From Candidatus Fibrimonadales bacterium (lineage in GTDB: Bacteria; Fibrobacterota; Fibrobacteria; Fibrobacterales; Fibrobacteraceae), in NCBI GenBank assembly GCA_009788135.1, contig WQSA01000050.1:1-12485 (forward strand): a DNA stretch of 12,485 nt. Reading direction: 5' to 3'. A program made the translations under genes and the position numbers. This document shows, in pieces, positions 1-8,063 of this stretch (within the stretch, counting starts at the first letter, position 1; the number at the start of each line of letters is the position of its first letter). Below the pieces are notes generated by a model, which saw nothing but the letters and a program-made list of their open reading frames with translations, did no database searches and was not told the origin of the DNA.

Positions 1-62
1 ACGTGGCCGATGGTGCCGATGTTGCAGTGAGGCTTAGTGCGCTCAAATTTCTCTTTTGCCAT
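1..62 (-). CDS. tuf: Elongation factor Tu, N-terminal 20 codons (partial at window edge)
   Basis: EF-Tu is the GTPase that carries aminoacyl-tRNA to the ribosome A site in the cytoplasm. Only the start of the gene is in the window. The minus strand from 62 reads MAKEKFERTKPHCNIGTIGH and then the first two bases of the next codon (GT, consistent with Val). This matches the conserved EF-Tu N-terminus; the GTP-binding loop (GHVDHGKT in the family) would start at the edge. The start is ATG at 62-60, preceded by an AGAGG ribosome binding site with about 6 nt spacing. The gene reads away from the rest of the window and has its own promoter at 150-178. The visible part is short, but the match is specific. 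Confidence 0.95.
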   Translation of the reverse strand, partial: MAKEKFERTKPHCNIGTIGH

Positions 63-108
63 TCTATACCTCTTCTTCCCAGAAGGTTATTGCTTCTTGA
101 CACTTAAT

Positions 109-138
109 CCAAAAGGCAGAGGAAGCGTTGCCTTTTGG
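109..138 (-). other. 5' leader hairpin of the tuf mRNA
   Basis: CCAAAAGGCA (109-118) and TGCCTTTTGG (129-138) form a perfect 10-bp inverted repeat around a 10-nt loop. In the predicted tuf transcript the stem begins about five bases from the 5' end. No U-tract follows on either strand, so it does not look like an intrinsic terminator. A 5'-terminal stem of this kind can protect mRNA from decay, or it could be a protein-binding or autoregulatory site. The pairing is seen in the sequence; the role is inferred. Confidence 0.6.
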
Positions 139-149
139 AAGGGGTAATA

Positions 150-178
150 AATATAGAAACTTTTTTTTGATTTGTCAA
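150..178 (-). promoter_or_regulatory. Sigma70-type promoter of tuf
   Basis: On the minus strand, TTGACA (178-173) and TATATT (155-150) are separated by exactly 17 bp. The predicted transcription start is near 143, which gives a leader of about 80 nt before the tuf ATG. Both hexamers are at or next to consensus, as expected for a highly expressed translation factor. The site was read from sequence only; the start point is inferred. Confidence 0.75.
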
Positions 179-345
179 GGGGGAAGGACAAAAAAAGTGA
201 AAAATGGCGTTTTTTGCGTTTTTTCGCTATTTTTTGTTTATTTATTTTCTATAAATTAGAGTTCAACCCTCTTGCCTATTGTCCAAGAAAAATCAAAAAA
301 TCAATTTCAATTTATCTATTTTATTTATAAAATAGGAGACATTCT

Positions 346-1110
346 ATGAAACCTAGGCATATTCTCTTGACGGCAGGCATTTCGCTTGCTTTGGCATCTA
401 TCCTTTCCTGCTCCAGTGACAGCGGCAGCTCGATTGGTTCCAATTTGGCTGAAACATCTTCATCTAGTTCCAACGATGCCGAATACCTGTCTAGCTCTGA
501 CGATTCGGTCAGCTCCAGTTCGGCGGAAACTGTCCAATCTAGCTCTAGCGATGCAGAAATTATATCATCTTCTAGCAGCATAGTTAGCACAATAACGAAA
601 AAAGCTCGTATAACAGGAGTTTCCCAGAAGGGCCCTTTCTTGGAGGGTTCCACAGCTACCTTGTATGAACTGAACGATAAATTCGAGCAGACGGGTAGGA
701 ATTTCAGAGATATAATAGCGGACAACAGAGGCAGTTTCGAGATAAGGAATATAGAGCTTATTTCGCCATTTGCGATGCTTGAAACAAGCGGGTTTTACAG
801 AAACGAGGTAACGGGCAAAATATCTGTTGCCCCTATAACCCTTTTTGCGATAGCGGATTTGAGGGAAAAAGACCAGGTGAACGTGAATATACTCACGCAT
901 CTTGAATATTACCGTGTGCTTAATTTGGTTGAGAATGAGGGCAAGAGTATCAAGGATGCCAAGAAGCAAGCACAGAAAGAGATTTTCGCCGTGTTCGGCA
1001 TTGACAGTGATTCTTTCAAGGATAGCGAGGATATGAGCATATTTGGCACTAGCGAGAGCGATGCCGCTTTGCTGGCAATATCAATTCTGTTACAGAGCGA
1101 TTTGAGCTAG
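346..1110 (+). CDS. N-terminal fragment of the interrupted Fibrobacter lipoprotein (254 aa)
   Basis: This is the part of the broken lipoprotein gene that ribosomes would make without readthrough. It keeps the signal peptide (MKPRHILL, then a hydrophobic stretch), the lipobox ILSC with Cys22 as the lipidation site, the serine-rich linker and the first folded domain containing GVSQKGPF. It ends at DLS just before TAG (1108-1110), so it lacks the paralogous domain. The product could still be exported and lipidated. A TATAAA at 250-255 might be a -10 element for this gene, but I see no convincing -35 box. Confidence 0.7.
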   Translation: MKPRHILLTAGISLALASILSCSSDSGSSIGSNLAETSSSSSNDAEYLSSSDDSVSSSSAETVQSSSSDAEIISSSSSIVSTITKKARITGVSQKGPFLEGSTATLYELNDKFEQTGRNFRDIIADNRGSFEIRNIELISPFAMLETSGFYRNEVTGKISVAPITLFAIADLREKDQVNVNILTHLEYYRVLNLVENEGKSIKDAKKQAQKEIFAVFGIDSDSFKDSEDMSIFGTSESDAALLAISILLQSDLS

Positions 1111-1194
1111 GGTGAGTTTTCGCAGCGACTTACGAATTTCAGCCAGTCGCTTAGGAAGAGTGGGATTTGGAACAATGAAGAGGCGAAGACTGCT

Positions 1195-1953
1195 ATGGCA
1201 GAATGGGCTGCTATTGGCGGGGATGTTTGGAGCATCGCTCTTGGCAATGACCCTTGGATAATTGGAGCGGATTTGAAGGCTATAAGAAAGAATATATTGG
1301 GATGGGGATTGGCTTCCGAAGTTCCCGTCTTTGAAAAATATGTTTACGATTATTGGGTCAAGTTTTTCAAGCTCGGGGAATGTAATACCGAGGTTGAGTG
1401 GTCCGTGAAAAGAATAGCAGCCATAGATGAGACTTCGAGAACTTGGGTGCATTTAGGGCACATTTGCAGAAACGGCGTTTGGGAGCTTGCGGCTCTGGAA
1501 GACATACGTGCCAACGAATACTGCCTTGAAAATCATTGCGAGATTTTTATAGACAATCGCGATGGCAAAAAATACAGAACAAGAGCGGAAGGAACTCTGA
1601 ATCAAACTTGGATAATAGAGCCGCTAAGATACAGAGGCGAGGCAGGCAATCTAGCCATGGTTATTCCTTGGATAGGTCTCGGACTTATATACACTTCTTT
1701 GGAAAATGCACTTGCCGCCTGTCCTGTAAACTGGCATTTGCCCAACGTTAACGAAACAAAGGCAATAATGCCAGAAGAGTGCGTACTCAATCCTGAAGAC
1801 TATACTATTGCATGGTATCCTCATGATATGTTTTTTGACAATAATATTATTTTTTGGGGTAATACGGAAATGCAAGGCTTTTTTTGCTATGACAATAAAG
1901 TTAGTTTTAACCAAGCTTATGGCAATAGCGTTGTCTATTGCGTAAAGGATTGA
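1195..1953 (+). CDS. C-terminal fragment of the interrupted lipoprotein, carrying the Fibrobacter major paralogous domain (252 aa)
   Basis: This is the downstream part of the same reading frame. The first ATG after the amber codon is at 1195, but nothing suggests real initiation there. The nearest purine-rich stretch (GAAGAGG) is 11 or more bases away, and the predicted product has no signal peptide although its domain belongs to an exported family. Residues 117-252 of this piece form the Fibrobacter succinogenes major paralogous domain, with NRDGKKYRT, QTWIIEPL, ALAACPVNWHLP and a Cys pair near the end (FFCYDN, VVYCV). In-frame codons between 1111 and 1194 read as continuous protein. It is most likely an untranslated remnant unless the TAG is read through. 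Confidence 0.45.
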   Translation: MAEWAAIGGDVWSIALGNDPWIIGADLKAIRKNILGWGLASEVPVFEKYVYDYWVKFFKLGECNTEVEWSVKRIAAIDETSRTWVHLGHICRNGVWELAALEDIRANEYCLENHCEIFIDNRDGKKYRTRAEGTLNQTWIIEPLRYRGEAGNLAMVIPWIGLGLIYTSLENALAACPVNWHLPNVNETKAIMPEECVLNPEDYTIAWYPHDMFFDNNIIFWGNTEMQGFFCYDNKVSFNQAYGNSVVYCVKD

Positions 1954-1962
1954 ATGGCGAAG

Positions 1963-2607
1963 CTATGCGGATAGCCTTGCGGCTAGATTCCATGCTCCGA
2001 GCATATATGGGCATTTGTGCATCTCAAAGCAGAGGTGCTGCTCCCGTTCGTATCGCAGCCCTATGATATTGCCCCAGCTTCGCTCCGAACACGGCATGAA
2101 TCGAAGGTTGCCGTCGGCGGTGACGAAAAATGTCCTGTCAATTTTGTGCCAGTTCGCGGGGCTTGCCTCATCAACCTTGAAATCGGGCTTCGCGCTGTCT
2201 GACGAAATTATTTTCGACGGGTCGTCTTCAACCAAATCGCAGCTAGATAGAAGTTTCTTCCTTTCGTTCATGTATTCGGCGCCCGAATCATGTTTCGCCA
2301 GTATGACAATCATGCTGCCGTATTTCTTTCTCCATTCCCCAAGGCGCAATCCATTGGTGCGCAAAATTGTTTTCGCGTTTTTGCCATGGATGCAGTCCAA
2401 TACATCGGTCAGTCCCTCGAACAAAGTAGGCTCGCCGCCCGTCAGTTCCACGATGTCGTTTTCTTTTAGCTCTTTGCCTAGAAAAGCGATGACATCTTCC
2501 GCTGTTATCCTGTCGGGGTAATCCGGGTTGTTGCGCCACCGCTTGACAACGCAGTAGTCGCACGATTTGTTGCATCTGTTGGTAAGGCTGATCAGGTAGT
2601 AGGTCAT
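1963..2607 (-). CDS. Radical SAM enzyme with C-terminal twitch/SPASM-like cysteines (214 aa)
   Basis: Radical SAM enzymes cleave S-adenosylmethionine with a [4Fe-4S] cluster to start radical chemistry, often on a peptide or RNA substrate. The cluster motif CX3CX2C is at Cys12/Cys16/Cys19 (RCNKSCDYC), and the SAM-binding GGEP is at 57-60. Near the end, TADGNLRFMPC (Cys173) followed by GNI and then Cys193 and Cys199 resembles the auxiliary-cluster region of twitch/SPASM members, which modify proteins or ribosomal peptides. At 214 residues it is shorter than full SPASM enzymes (usually over 300). The ATG at 2607 lies 3 bp after the tail-fibre stop, with GAGGG at 2618-2622, so it is the last gene of the tail operon. 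A QueE-like or RNR-activase-like enzyme is the alternative. The class is secure; the substrate is unknown. Confidence 0.85.
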   Translation of the reverse strand: MTYYLISLTNRCNKSCDYCVVKRWRNNPDYPDRITAEDVIAFLGKELKENDIVELTGGEPTLFEGLTDVLDCIHGKNAKTILRTNGLRLGEWRKKYGSMIVILAKHDSGAEYMNERKKLLSSCDLVEDDPSKIISSDSAKPDFKVDEASPANWHKIDRTFFVTADGNLRFMPCSERSWGNIIGLRYEREQHLCFEMHKCPYMLGAWNLAARLSA

Positions 2608-2610
2608 TGG

Positions 2611-4554
2611 CTAGGCGCCCTCGCGATCAGACCCGCAATGCCAATGAGCGATAAATTGCATGTTGCCGGGACTGGCTTTGACGAATCTGAGCATTACGCG
2701 GAGAGGACTTTGGCCGCCTGCGCACCGACCGAAAAAAAAGTCTGTGCTGGGATAGTAGTCGTAAGTGAATGTTATCTGCATCGGATAACTGTTATACGAA
2801 AAAATTGCAAGCACGTCGAGCGTCTGGCCCTCGGTCCAGTTGTCTGCGTCTATGTTTAAATTGTTTTGCGTGCTGCTGTTTATGTTCCATTCGCAAAAGG
2901 GGAAATATCCCGATAGGGTTGCGGTATTTGTGGCAGAGCGGTAACCCGATGGGATTGCCGTTATTATCGGAGCGATATAAACGATGCCCTCGGGTTCCTC
3001 AGTCGTTGCTTCGAGAAGGCCCGCAGTGACGGAGTTATTGGTCAACACCGTCACTTCTGTAGCAGCGGTAAAAGCCGTTCTCTTAATCCATAGCTCAAAT
3101 CTGGTAGCGCTGCCGCTTGCGGGCCTGTAGCCGTAACTGACTTGCCTAGTCAGCGGCGCGGCAATGTTGACGATCTTGACGGTCGGAGGGTTGGCGGATG
3201 TGGAGCTTGTTTGCACTGATCCAGCCTGCACGATGTCCGCGCCTGCTTGATTGGTGCTGTATCTGCCTACGCCGCTGACAAGAAAAACCGCGGACGAACG
3301 GCTTTGATATGCCGCGCCGAATTCGCATATCTTGCGCCATTCCGTTCCAGTGCTGGTATGAGGCATTGTGTATTTCATCGTGTTCTGCTTGCCGTTCAGC
3401 ACGTTGGCCAGCTGCCTGATTTTGCTCCAGATGGTTTGAGCGACCGCTTGCACGGCTTTGCTTGCCACGGCCGGGGTATCGGTGTTCGTTCCCGTTCCCG
3501 TTTCGGCGTCGAGGGAAATGTTTGCGGGGGCTTTGCCCGTCTGCAGGGCCGCTATGTTCGTCGCGTTTTCGGCGACGGCCGCTTTCAGGTCGCTCCAGCC
3601 GTTCACCTGGCCAACGCCCGCCACGTAGTAGCCTATGCAGCCGTCAAGGGAGCTATGCTTGGCCAAGCCCGGGGCAAGCTCGGTTGCGAGGCTGTATTCG
3701 CTTGCTCCAACGGGAACCCATTCGCCCGCATTGTTCATTATCCAGAGCGATTTGGCGTCGGCAAGGCTTATCTTGTCCGCTGCGTTTATCGCGCCCTGGT
3801 AAACGGCGTTGAAAGCGGCGGTGAGCTGCTGCTGGGACGGGTTCGATCCGAGGCCCGTTGCAACGACCGTGCGGCTAACCCCGGCCAGCAATGAGTATAT
3901 TTCCTGTATGTCGATGCCGTGCTGCTCGAACGCTACGAACATCGCGCTGTCCATCGCGCCCGCTGTCGCTCTGCTTGCGGTCGGCATCGCTATCCGAGTT
4001 GACGATTCCGCTCCCGTGCGCAGGTTCTTGTAAGCGTGCGACAGGGCAACGCTATCTTCGTCGCTTGTGATTTCGGCTCCTGTCACGACTTCGGTGTCGG
4101 CAAGATGGCTTAGCTGCTCGATAGTTTTTTCTTCGCCTTCGTAGTTTGTGAATGTAAAGCTTCCGTCCAAATTATCGGCAAAGTCTATCTGCCTAGCCTT
4201 GGATTCTACGCTTTCAATAAGCTCGTTGAAATGGTCTGTATCCGGTATTCTAACCCAATTCAAACCAGCTTTGAAATAGTACGAGCTGCCTTGCAGCACC
4301 ATTCTAAGAGTTCCTGTTTGGTCGCTGTCTGGAAGATCTGTCGTGATTTCAACAGGCTCTTTGATTAGAATGGCATCTAGCATAGAAGTGCTGGTCTTTA
4401 TGTCATGGAAATTGCCTTTCAAATCTCTCACGACAAGAGTTCCATCTTCCGTGGCAAAACCCCATTGCCCGAATTCCAACCGCCTTGCGCCGCCTCTAAG
4501 CTCTGCTGCGTATTCGGTTATTCTACGTATTACGATTGCCGCTTGAGTTGCCAT
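2611..4554 (-). CDS. Phage tail fibre / receptor-binding-like protein (647 aa)
   Basis: This is probably the distal fibre that contacts the host. The N-terminal region (about 30-50, GFATEDGTLVVRDLKGN) resembles the short repeat found near the start of many tail fibres, which link to the baseplate. A Ser/Ala/Thr-rich middle with a predicted trimerising helix (about 340-350, DLKAAVAENATNIAALQTGK) follows. The C-terminal 250 residues are beta-rich with many Asn, Thr and Tyr, as in receptor-binding heads; the tail end has GRC and HWHC cysteines. The ATG at 4554 has AGGAG 8 nt upstream, and the start overlaps the stop of the hub gene by one base (TAATG). Part of this gene (about 3100-4100) is visibly GC-rich compared with its neighbours. 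The fibre identity is inferred from position and N-terminal style. Confidence 0.7.
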   Translation of the reverse strand: MATQAAIVIRRITEYAAELRGGARRLEFGQWGFATEDGTLVVRDLKGNFHDIKTSTSMLDAILIKEPVEITTDLPDSDQTGTLRMVLQGSSYYFKAGLNWVRIPDTDHFNELIESVESKARQIDFADNLDGSFTFTNYEGEEKTIEQLSHLADTEVVTGAEITSDEDSVALSHAYKNLRTGAESSTRIAMPTASRATAGAMDSAMFVAFEQHGIDIQEIYSLLAGVSRTVVATGLGSNPSQQQLTAAFNAVYQGAINAADKISLADAKSLWIMNNAGEWVPVGASEYSLATELAPGLAKHSSLDGCIGYYVAGVGQVNGWSDLKAAVAENATNIAALQTGKAPANISLDAETGTGTNTDTPAVASKAVQAVAQTIWSKIRQLANVLNGKQNTMKYTMPHTSTGTEWRKICEFGAAYQSRSSAVFLVSGVGRYSTNQAGADIVQAGSVQTSSTSANPPTVKIVNIAAPLTRQVSYGYRPASGSATRFELWIKRTAFTAATEVTVLTNNSVTAGLLEATTEEPEGIVYIAPIITAIPSGYRSATNTATLSGYFPFCEWNINSSTQNNLNIDADNWTEGQTLDVLAIFSYNSYPMQITFTYDYYPSTDFFFGRCAGGQSPLRVMLRFVKASPGNMQFIAHWHCGSDREGA

Positions 4555-7500
4555 TATTGATTCTCCTGATAGTAGTCCTGGGTAGACTCTCCCTCGTTAA
4601 TGGTTAGTTGATTTTCCAACAAATTCTCATTGAACCAAAGATTTTCTTGCCTAGGTTCTGAGTTTATGCATTCGATTTGCACCACGTCTTCCGCTGGCGC
4701 AAACACATAGCTTGTTATCCATGCTTCTATGGGCCTGTTCGTGAACTTCCCAAATCCCAGTTTGATACGTTTGAGTAAAAGGCTTGCCAAGCATCCTTCC
4801 TGTAAAAGGTTAATTGGAACGCTAAAGGACATGACGTTTTTAATAAATGCATTATGAGATGCAGTCAAGAGAAAGCTTTGCAGCCAGAATCTATCCGCGC
4901 CAAAAGCTGCTATTTTATGCTTAGAGTATCTTTCGTCAAGCGTTGCTTTTCGTCTTGTTTTTGTGAAAGCTTCTTTGGATATTCGCGACAAAGTCGAAGC
5001 TGAACTAAAACCTACGTTCATGCTTCCGCCAATCATTTCGCTCCAGTAGCTGTTCTGTTTCAATGGAGTTATTTCGAGCGCAGAGCTCGTTCTGGATCCG
5101 TTAGGCCGAGTAATGTATTCGGTTATTGTAAACAATGCTTGCGCGCTAACATGTCTGTACGGGCTCGTACTCGTTCCAGATTTGCTAGTTCTCAAGTCAA
5201 CCAAGACACAGTACACCTCGCACCATCCTTCGGATATATTTGCTCTGTATGCATAGCCTATGCGAAGTTTTGTAATATCTATTTCGGAGAAATTGCTTGC
5301 GCCAAATCCTCCTATGCTCATATACTCTGGGAGATACAAGGCAGCATTGAATGATTCTCCTGCTGGAGGCCATTCCTGGCTCAAATCCTCAGTGACGGTG
5401 CTCATTGCGAAAGTTCTTAGACCATCCCATGTATATGCTTCAAAACTCCATTCTGTAGCGATTGAATCTGCGTCTGTAGGTCTAATGCGGAAGCTACTTT
5501 TTATCACATCTTTCGGCTTTATTGTCCACTCCATTTGGGCAGACTGGAAGTGCCTTGCATACAGTTTTGAACCATCAGTGTACATTGAAACATTTGTTGC
5601 ACGACAGATTTCCGCAAGCTTATTTGCAAATTTGTCGCCATGTTTAAGTAGTATGAATGAGCTTTGCTCGTCTCTTGACCCTGAACTTAGACCTATCTCA
5701 TTCTGGATATTTTCATTTGCATTATCAAAACTGCTTTCATCCACATTTATACCGTAATCCTCGCATAAACGTTCGGTTTCTTTGATAGGGCCGTATTCAG
5801 ATGCATCGCCAGTATAAACATGATTGCCTATGATAAGAATTTTATCTATGTCGATTTCTCGTTCGCATAGGACGGGTAGAGCTGACAGGCATAAAATCCC
5901 TCTTTGCGAAAGCCCTCCCAGTGGAAATTCAAAGAGTAGCTGCAAATAGATGTACTTTGCACTAGAGTCATAATCGAATGCGAAGATATTTCTTAGTTCT
6001 TCCATAAGCCTCTGTGCATCGGCATCAGGCCCTTCGCTGCTATATTTACCTCTGGTGAGCGAAATTTTAATGTTTGGGCCGTATCCAGTGCGATCGTCCA
6101 GATAATTTTTGGTTGCTATTGCATTTCCAGCATCATCTACGAGGATTGCCCTTGCCGATATGGAGCACCGTATGTCCATCCAGAAGGAAAACCTTGGCTT
6201 AATTTTGTATCCGCCTCTGGAATCCAGATCGTCTATACGCCAATATATTGTTGTCTGCAATGCCATAATGCCTGGATCTCCGCTTTTCATTTCAACCCGT
6301 ATGCTATGTTCGAACCTTTCCCTCTGTTCGTAATCTTCCGTCACAATATCTCCTTCATTTGGGAATAAGGTGACCGTTTCAGGCGGAGTTCTTTTCGACC
6401 ATAGTGCTGTCTGGCTATTTATCGTCCTCCACCGTGGGCTATGCTGCGCACTTTCGGTCACGGTAGTTTTGCCATCGTGGCTGATGGGGAATTCTATGAT
6501 CGTACGATTTGCATTGCTCTCAATCGTATTAAAAACGAGACGCACATCGGAAAGCGATCCATCGTCATTGATTATTTTTGCGTTGGGCTTACCATAGTCT
6601 GGGGATATTTCTATGTTTGGCAAATGAGGCACGGCATATTTTATGCTCTTGTCAACGCATCTAAATACGGAAATATCATCAGGAATGTTTGCGTTCTGAG
6701 AATCGACTTTCAGGCTATGCGTTATCGCTCGTTCCACGGCTTTGGCAACCCCTCCAGGATATGCCAAGCTGTATTTTCCTATCACTCCTGGCATTTCTCT
6801 AAGGTAGTTGAAATTTACTTCGCTTTCCGTCAGTATCTCTCCGGCATCAACAGGTTTATCCAGCGTAATTATCCTGTAGGTATTCGTCCCAAGCTCTCTG
6901 CTTGAGTGGAACTGGACGGATACAGTAATTTTTGATGTTGCATAAGCACGTCGTATAGTCGCCTCTGCGGAAAATAAAATTTCGCCAAATCGGTCTCTAA
7001 GCTCTATTTTGATGGTGCCTTCGGCTGGAGCTGGCCAATATTCCAAGGTGGCGGTGATTTTGTTGTCGCCGATTTGCATTTGCCGTTCTGTTGTGCTTGA
7101 CGCTACTGTTTGGTATAAAGTTCCCGAACTGATGCTTTCTCGCCCAGCTAGGCCAGACGGTATGCTAAACCGCAGGGAGTTCAGGGAGAATATTACGTCT
7201 ACGGGAACCGTGAAAATTTGACTCGTATTTGCAATATCATCTACTTTTGTAACTCTGAACGAGTTTCCCTTGCTTTTGCCAGCGCATATCTCTATGCTGC
7301 CTCCTTCCAGGTTGGAAATTTCTGGCGATCTTCTGTCTATTGCATCGCTCACCAACATCTTGGCCAGCTCTCCAGTTCCCGCATTCAGGACTTGATAGAC
7401 TGTGAAATTTTTTGCGAATGCTGGTTGCCCGTTGCGCGTTATAAGTAGCTCATCTTTTTGCGGGTCTTGGGCGTATTGTTCCAACTCTGGAGTAGGAATC

Positions 7501-8063
7501 TTGTGATAGCTTGCCAGATTGCTTTTTATGCCCTGACTTGCTGATTTTGGAAGAGAGTCTTGTTTGTAGGCTTTAAGTAGGCATCGTCTGCCGTAGGAAG
7601 TTTCAAGCTGGCTGTTACCACCAAACCCCTGTGGGACCTTAAGATTGACTTGGCCAGCATTTGCAAGAGTGGAGTCGCTCAGATTTATCTCGAACGAAAT
7701 CGAGTCGATCTGCGGGTAGCTTGTGATCAACATTTTTTCGAAGATGCTTTTCTCCAGTCCGTTTATTTCCGCAAGCATTGATGCTTTGCGGCCAAGTAAT
7801 TCTATTTCGTTCTGCGAGATATGAGTCATGATATTGTTAGACACGATTTTTACCGATACATCTTCCATTTGTGAAAATTCACCCCCTTTCGCAATTAAGT
7901 TCTGCTGCGATATATTGGAGAAGCTATTTCCTTCTAGACAATCGTAAAAGTCATTTGAAGGCGCTGTCGAAAAATGGTAAACGCCATTTTGAAAGCCTAC
8001 TGAAGGATTGCTAGGCAAATCTTTTCTTTCGGTATCTATTAGCAGCTTATAGATTATTCGCAT
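4554..8063 (-). CDS. Large tail-tip / baseplate hub-like protein (1169 aa)
   Basis: By size and position, between a Dit-like gene and the fibre gene, this should be the central tip protein that closes the tail tube and holds the fibres (the role of gpJ or Tal in other siphophages). I see no enzymatic motif. The middle is beta-rich with many short strands; near the end a segment reading PIEAWITSYVF followed by VVQIECI looks like a hub-domain closing strand. A longer frame could start at TTG 8114, but ATG at 8063 has GAGGG at 8070-8074 with 6 nt spacing and is preferred. It overlaps the upstream gene by 17 bp, typical of translational coupling. Tail structural role is likely; the specific family is not confirmed. 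Confidence 0.65.
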   Translation of the reverse strand: MRIIYKLLIDTERKDLPSNPSVGFQNGVYHFSTAPSNDFYDCLEGNSFSNISQQNLIAKGGEFSQMEDVSVKIVSNNIMTHISQNEIELLGRKASMLAEINGLEKSIFEKMLITSYPQIDSISFEINLSDSTLANAGQVNLKVPQGFGGNSQLETSYGRRCLLKAYKQDSLPKSASQGIKSNLASYHKIPTPELEQYAQDPQKDELLITRNGQPAFAKNFTVYQVLNAGTGELAKMLVSDAIDRRSPEISNLEGGSIEICAGKSKGNSFRVTKVDDIANTSQIFTVPVDVIFSLNSLRFSIPSGLAGRESISSGTLYQTVASSTTERQMQIGDNKITATLEYWPAPAEGTIKIELRDRFGEILFSAEATIRRAYATSKITVSVQFHSSRELGTNTYRIITLDKPVDAGEILTESEVNFNYLREMPGVIGKYSLAYPGGVAKAVERAITHSLKVDSQNANIPDDISVFRCVDKSIKYAVPHLPNIEISPDYGKPNAKIINDDGSLSDVRLVFNTIESNANRTIIEFPISHDGKTTVTESAQHSPRWRTINSQTALWSKRTPPETVTLFPNEGDIVTEDYEQRERFEHSIRVEMKSGDPGIMALQTTIYWRIDDLDSRGGYKIKPRFSFWMDIRCSISARAILVDDAGNAIATKNYLDDRTGYGPNIKISLTRGKYSSEGPDADAQRLMEELRNIFAFDYDSSAKYIYLQLLFEFPLGGLSQRGILCLSALPVLCEREIDIDKILIIGNHVYTGDASEYGPIKETERLCEDYGINVDESSFDNANENIQNEIGLSSGSRDEQSSFILLKHGDKFANKLAEICRATNVSMYTDGSKLYARHFQSAQMEWTIKPKDVIKSSFRIRPTDADSIATEWSFEAYTWDGLRTFAMSTVTEDLSQEWPPAGESFNAALYLPEYMSIGGFGASNFSEIDITKLRIGYAYRANISEGWCEVYCVLVDLRTSKSGTSTSPYRHVSAQALFTITEYITRPNGSRTSSALEITPLKQNSYWSEMIGGSMNVGFSSASTLSRISKEAFTKTRRKATLDERYSKHKIAAFGADRFWLQSFLLTASHNAFIKNVMSFSVPINLLQEGCLASLLLKRIKLGFGKFTNRPIEAWITSYVFAPAEDVVQIECINSEPRQENLWFNENLLENQLTINEGESTQDYYQENQ

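Larger units (their letters stand above)
346..1953 (+). pseudogene. Fibrobacter-type lipoprotein with major paralogous domain, interrupted by an in-frame amber codon
   Basis: The frame starting at 346 runs to 1953 with one interruption, TAG at 1108-1110, and would otherwise encode 535 residues. Its parts in order are: a lipoprotein signal ending in ILSC (Cys22); a serine-rich spacer (about 23-82) of repeated SSSS blocks; a domain with GVSQKGPFLEGS (from about 90), a signature I recognise from Fibrobacter lipoproteins; and from about 400 a Fibrobacter succinogenes major paralogous domain (DNRDGKKYRT, QTWIIEPL, ACPVNWHLP). The reading frame and sense continue across the TAG. GAG to TAG is one base change and would restore DLSEGEFSQRL, so a nonsense mutation is likely. 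Readthrough is the alternative. It would be anchored in the outer membrane; its function is unknown. The ATG has TAGGAG 11 nt upstream. Confidence 0.8.

Noticed and set aside
203..226. GCGTTTTTT direct repeats in the tuf-lipoprotein intergenic region
   Set aside because: Low-complexity T-rich sequence with only two short copies; no regular spacing and no CRISPR-like structure. No CRISPR array or tRNA gene was seen anywhere in the window.
565..969. Minus-strand open frame of 134 codons opposite the lipoprotein
   Set aside because: It lies fully within the well-supported plus-strand lipoprotein frame and encodes no recognisable domain.
2618..2627. Ten-base GCCCTCGCGA shared with 8070-8079 at two gene starts
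   Set aside because: Both copies contain the GAGGG ribosome binding site on the minus strand; a match this short next to a Shine-Dalgarno is probably coincidence.
3247..3894. Long plus-strand open frame (215 codons) opposite the tail fibre gene
   Set aside because: It is a shadow of a GC-rich gene: no ribosome binding site, arginine/cysteine-rich odd composition, and the minus-strand frame is a good fibre with coupled neighbours.
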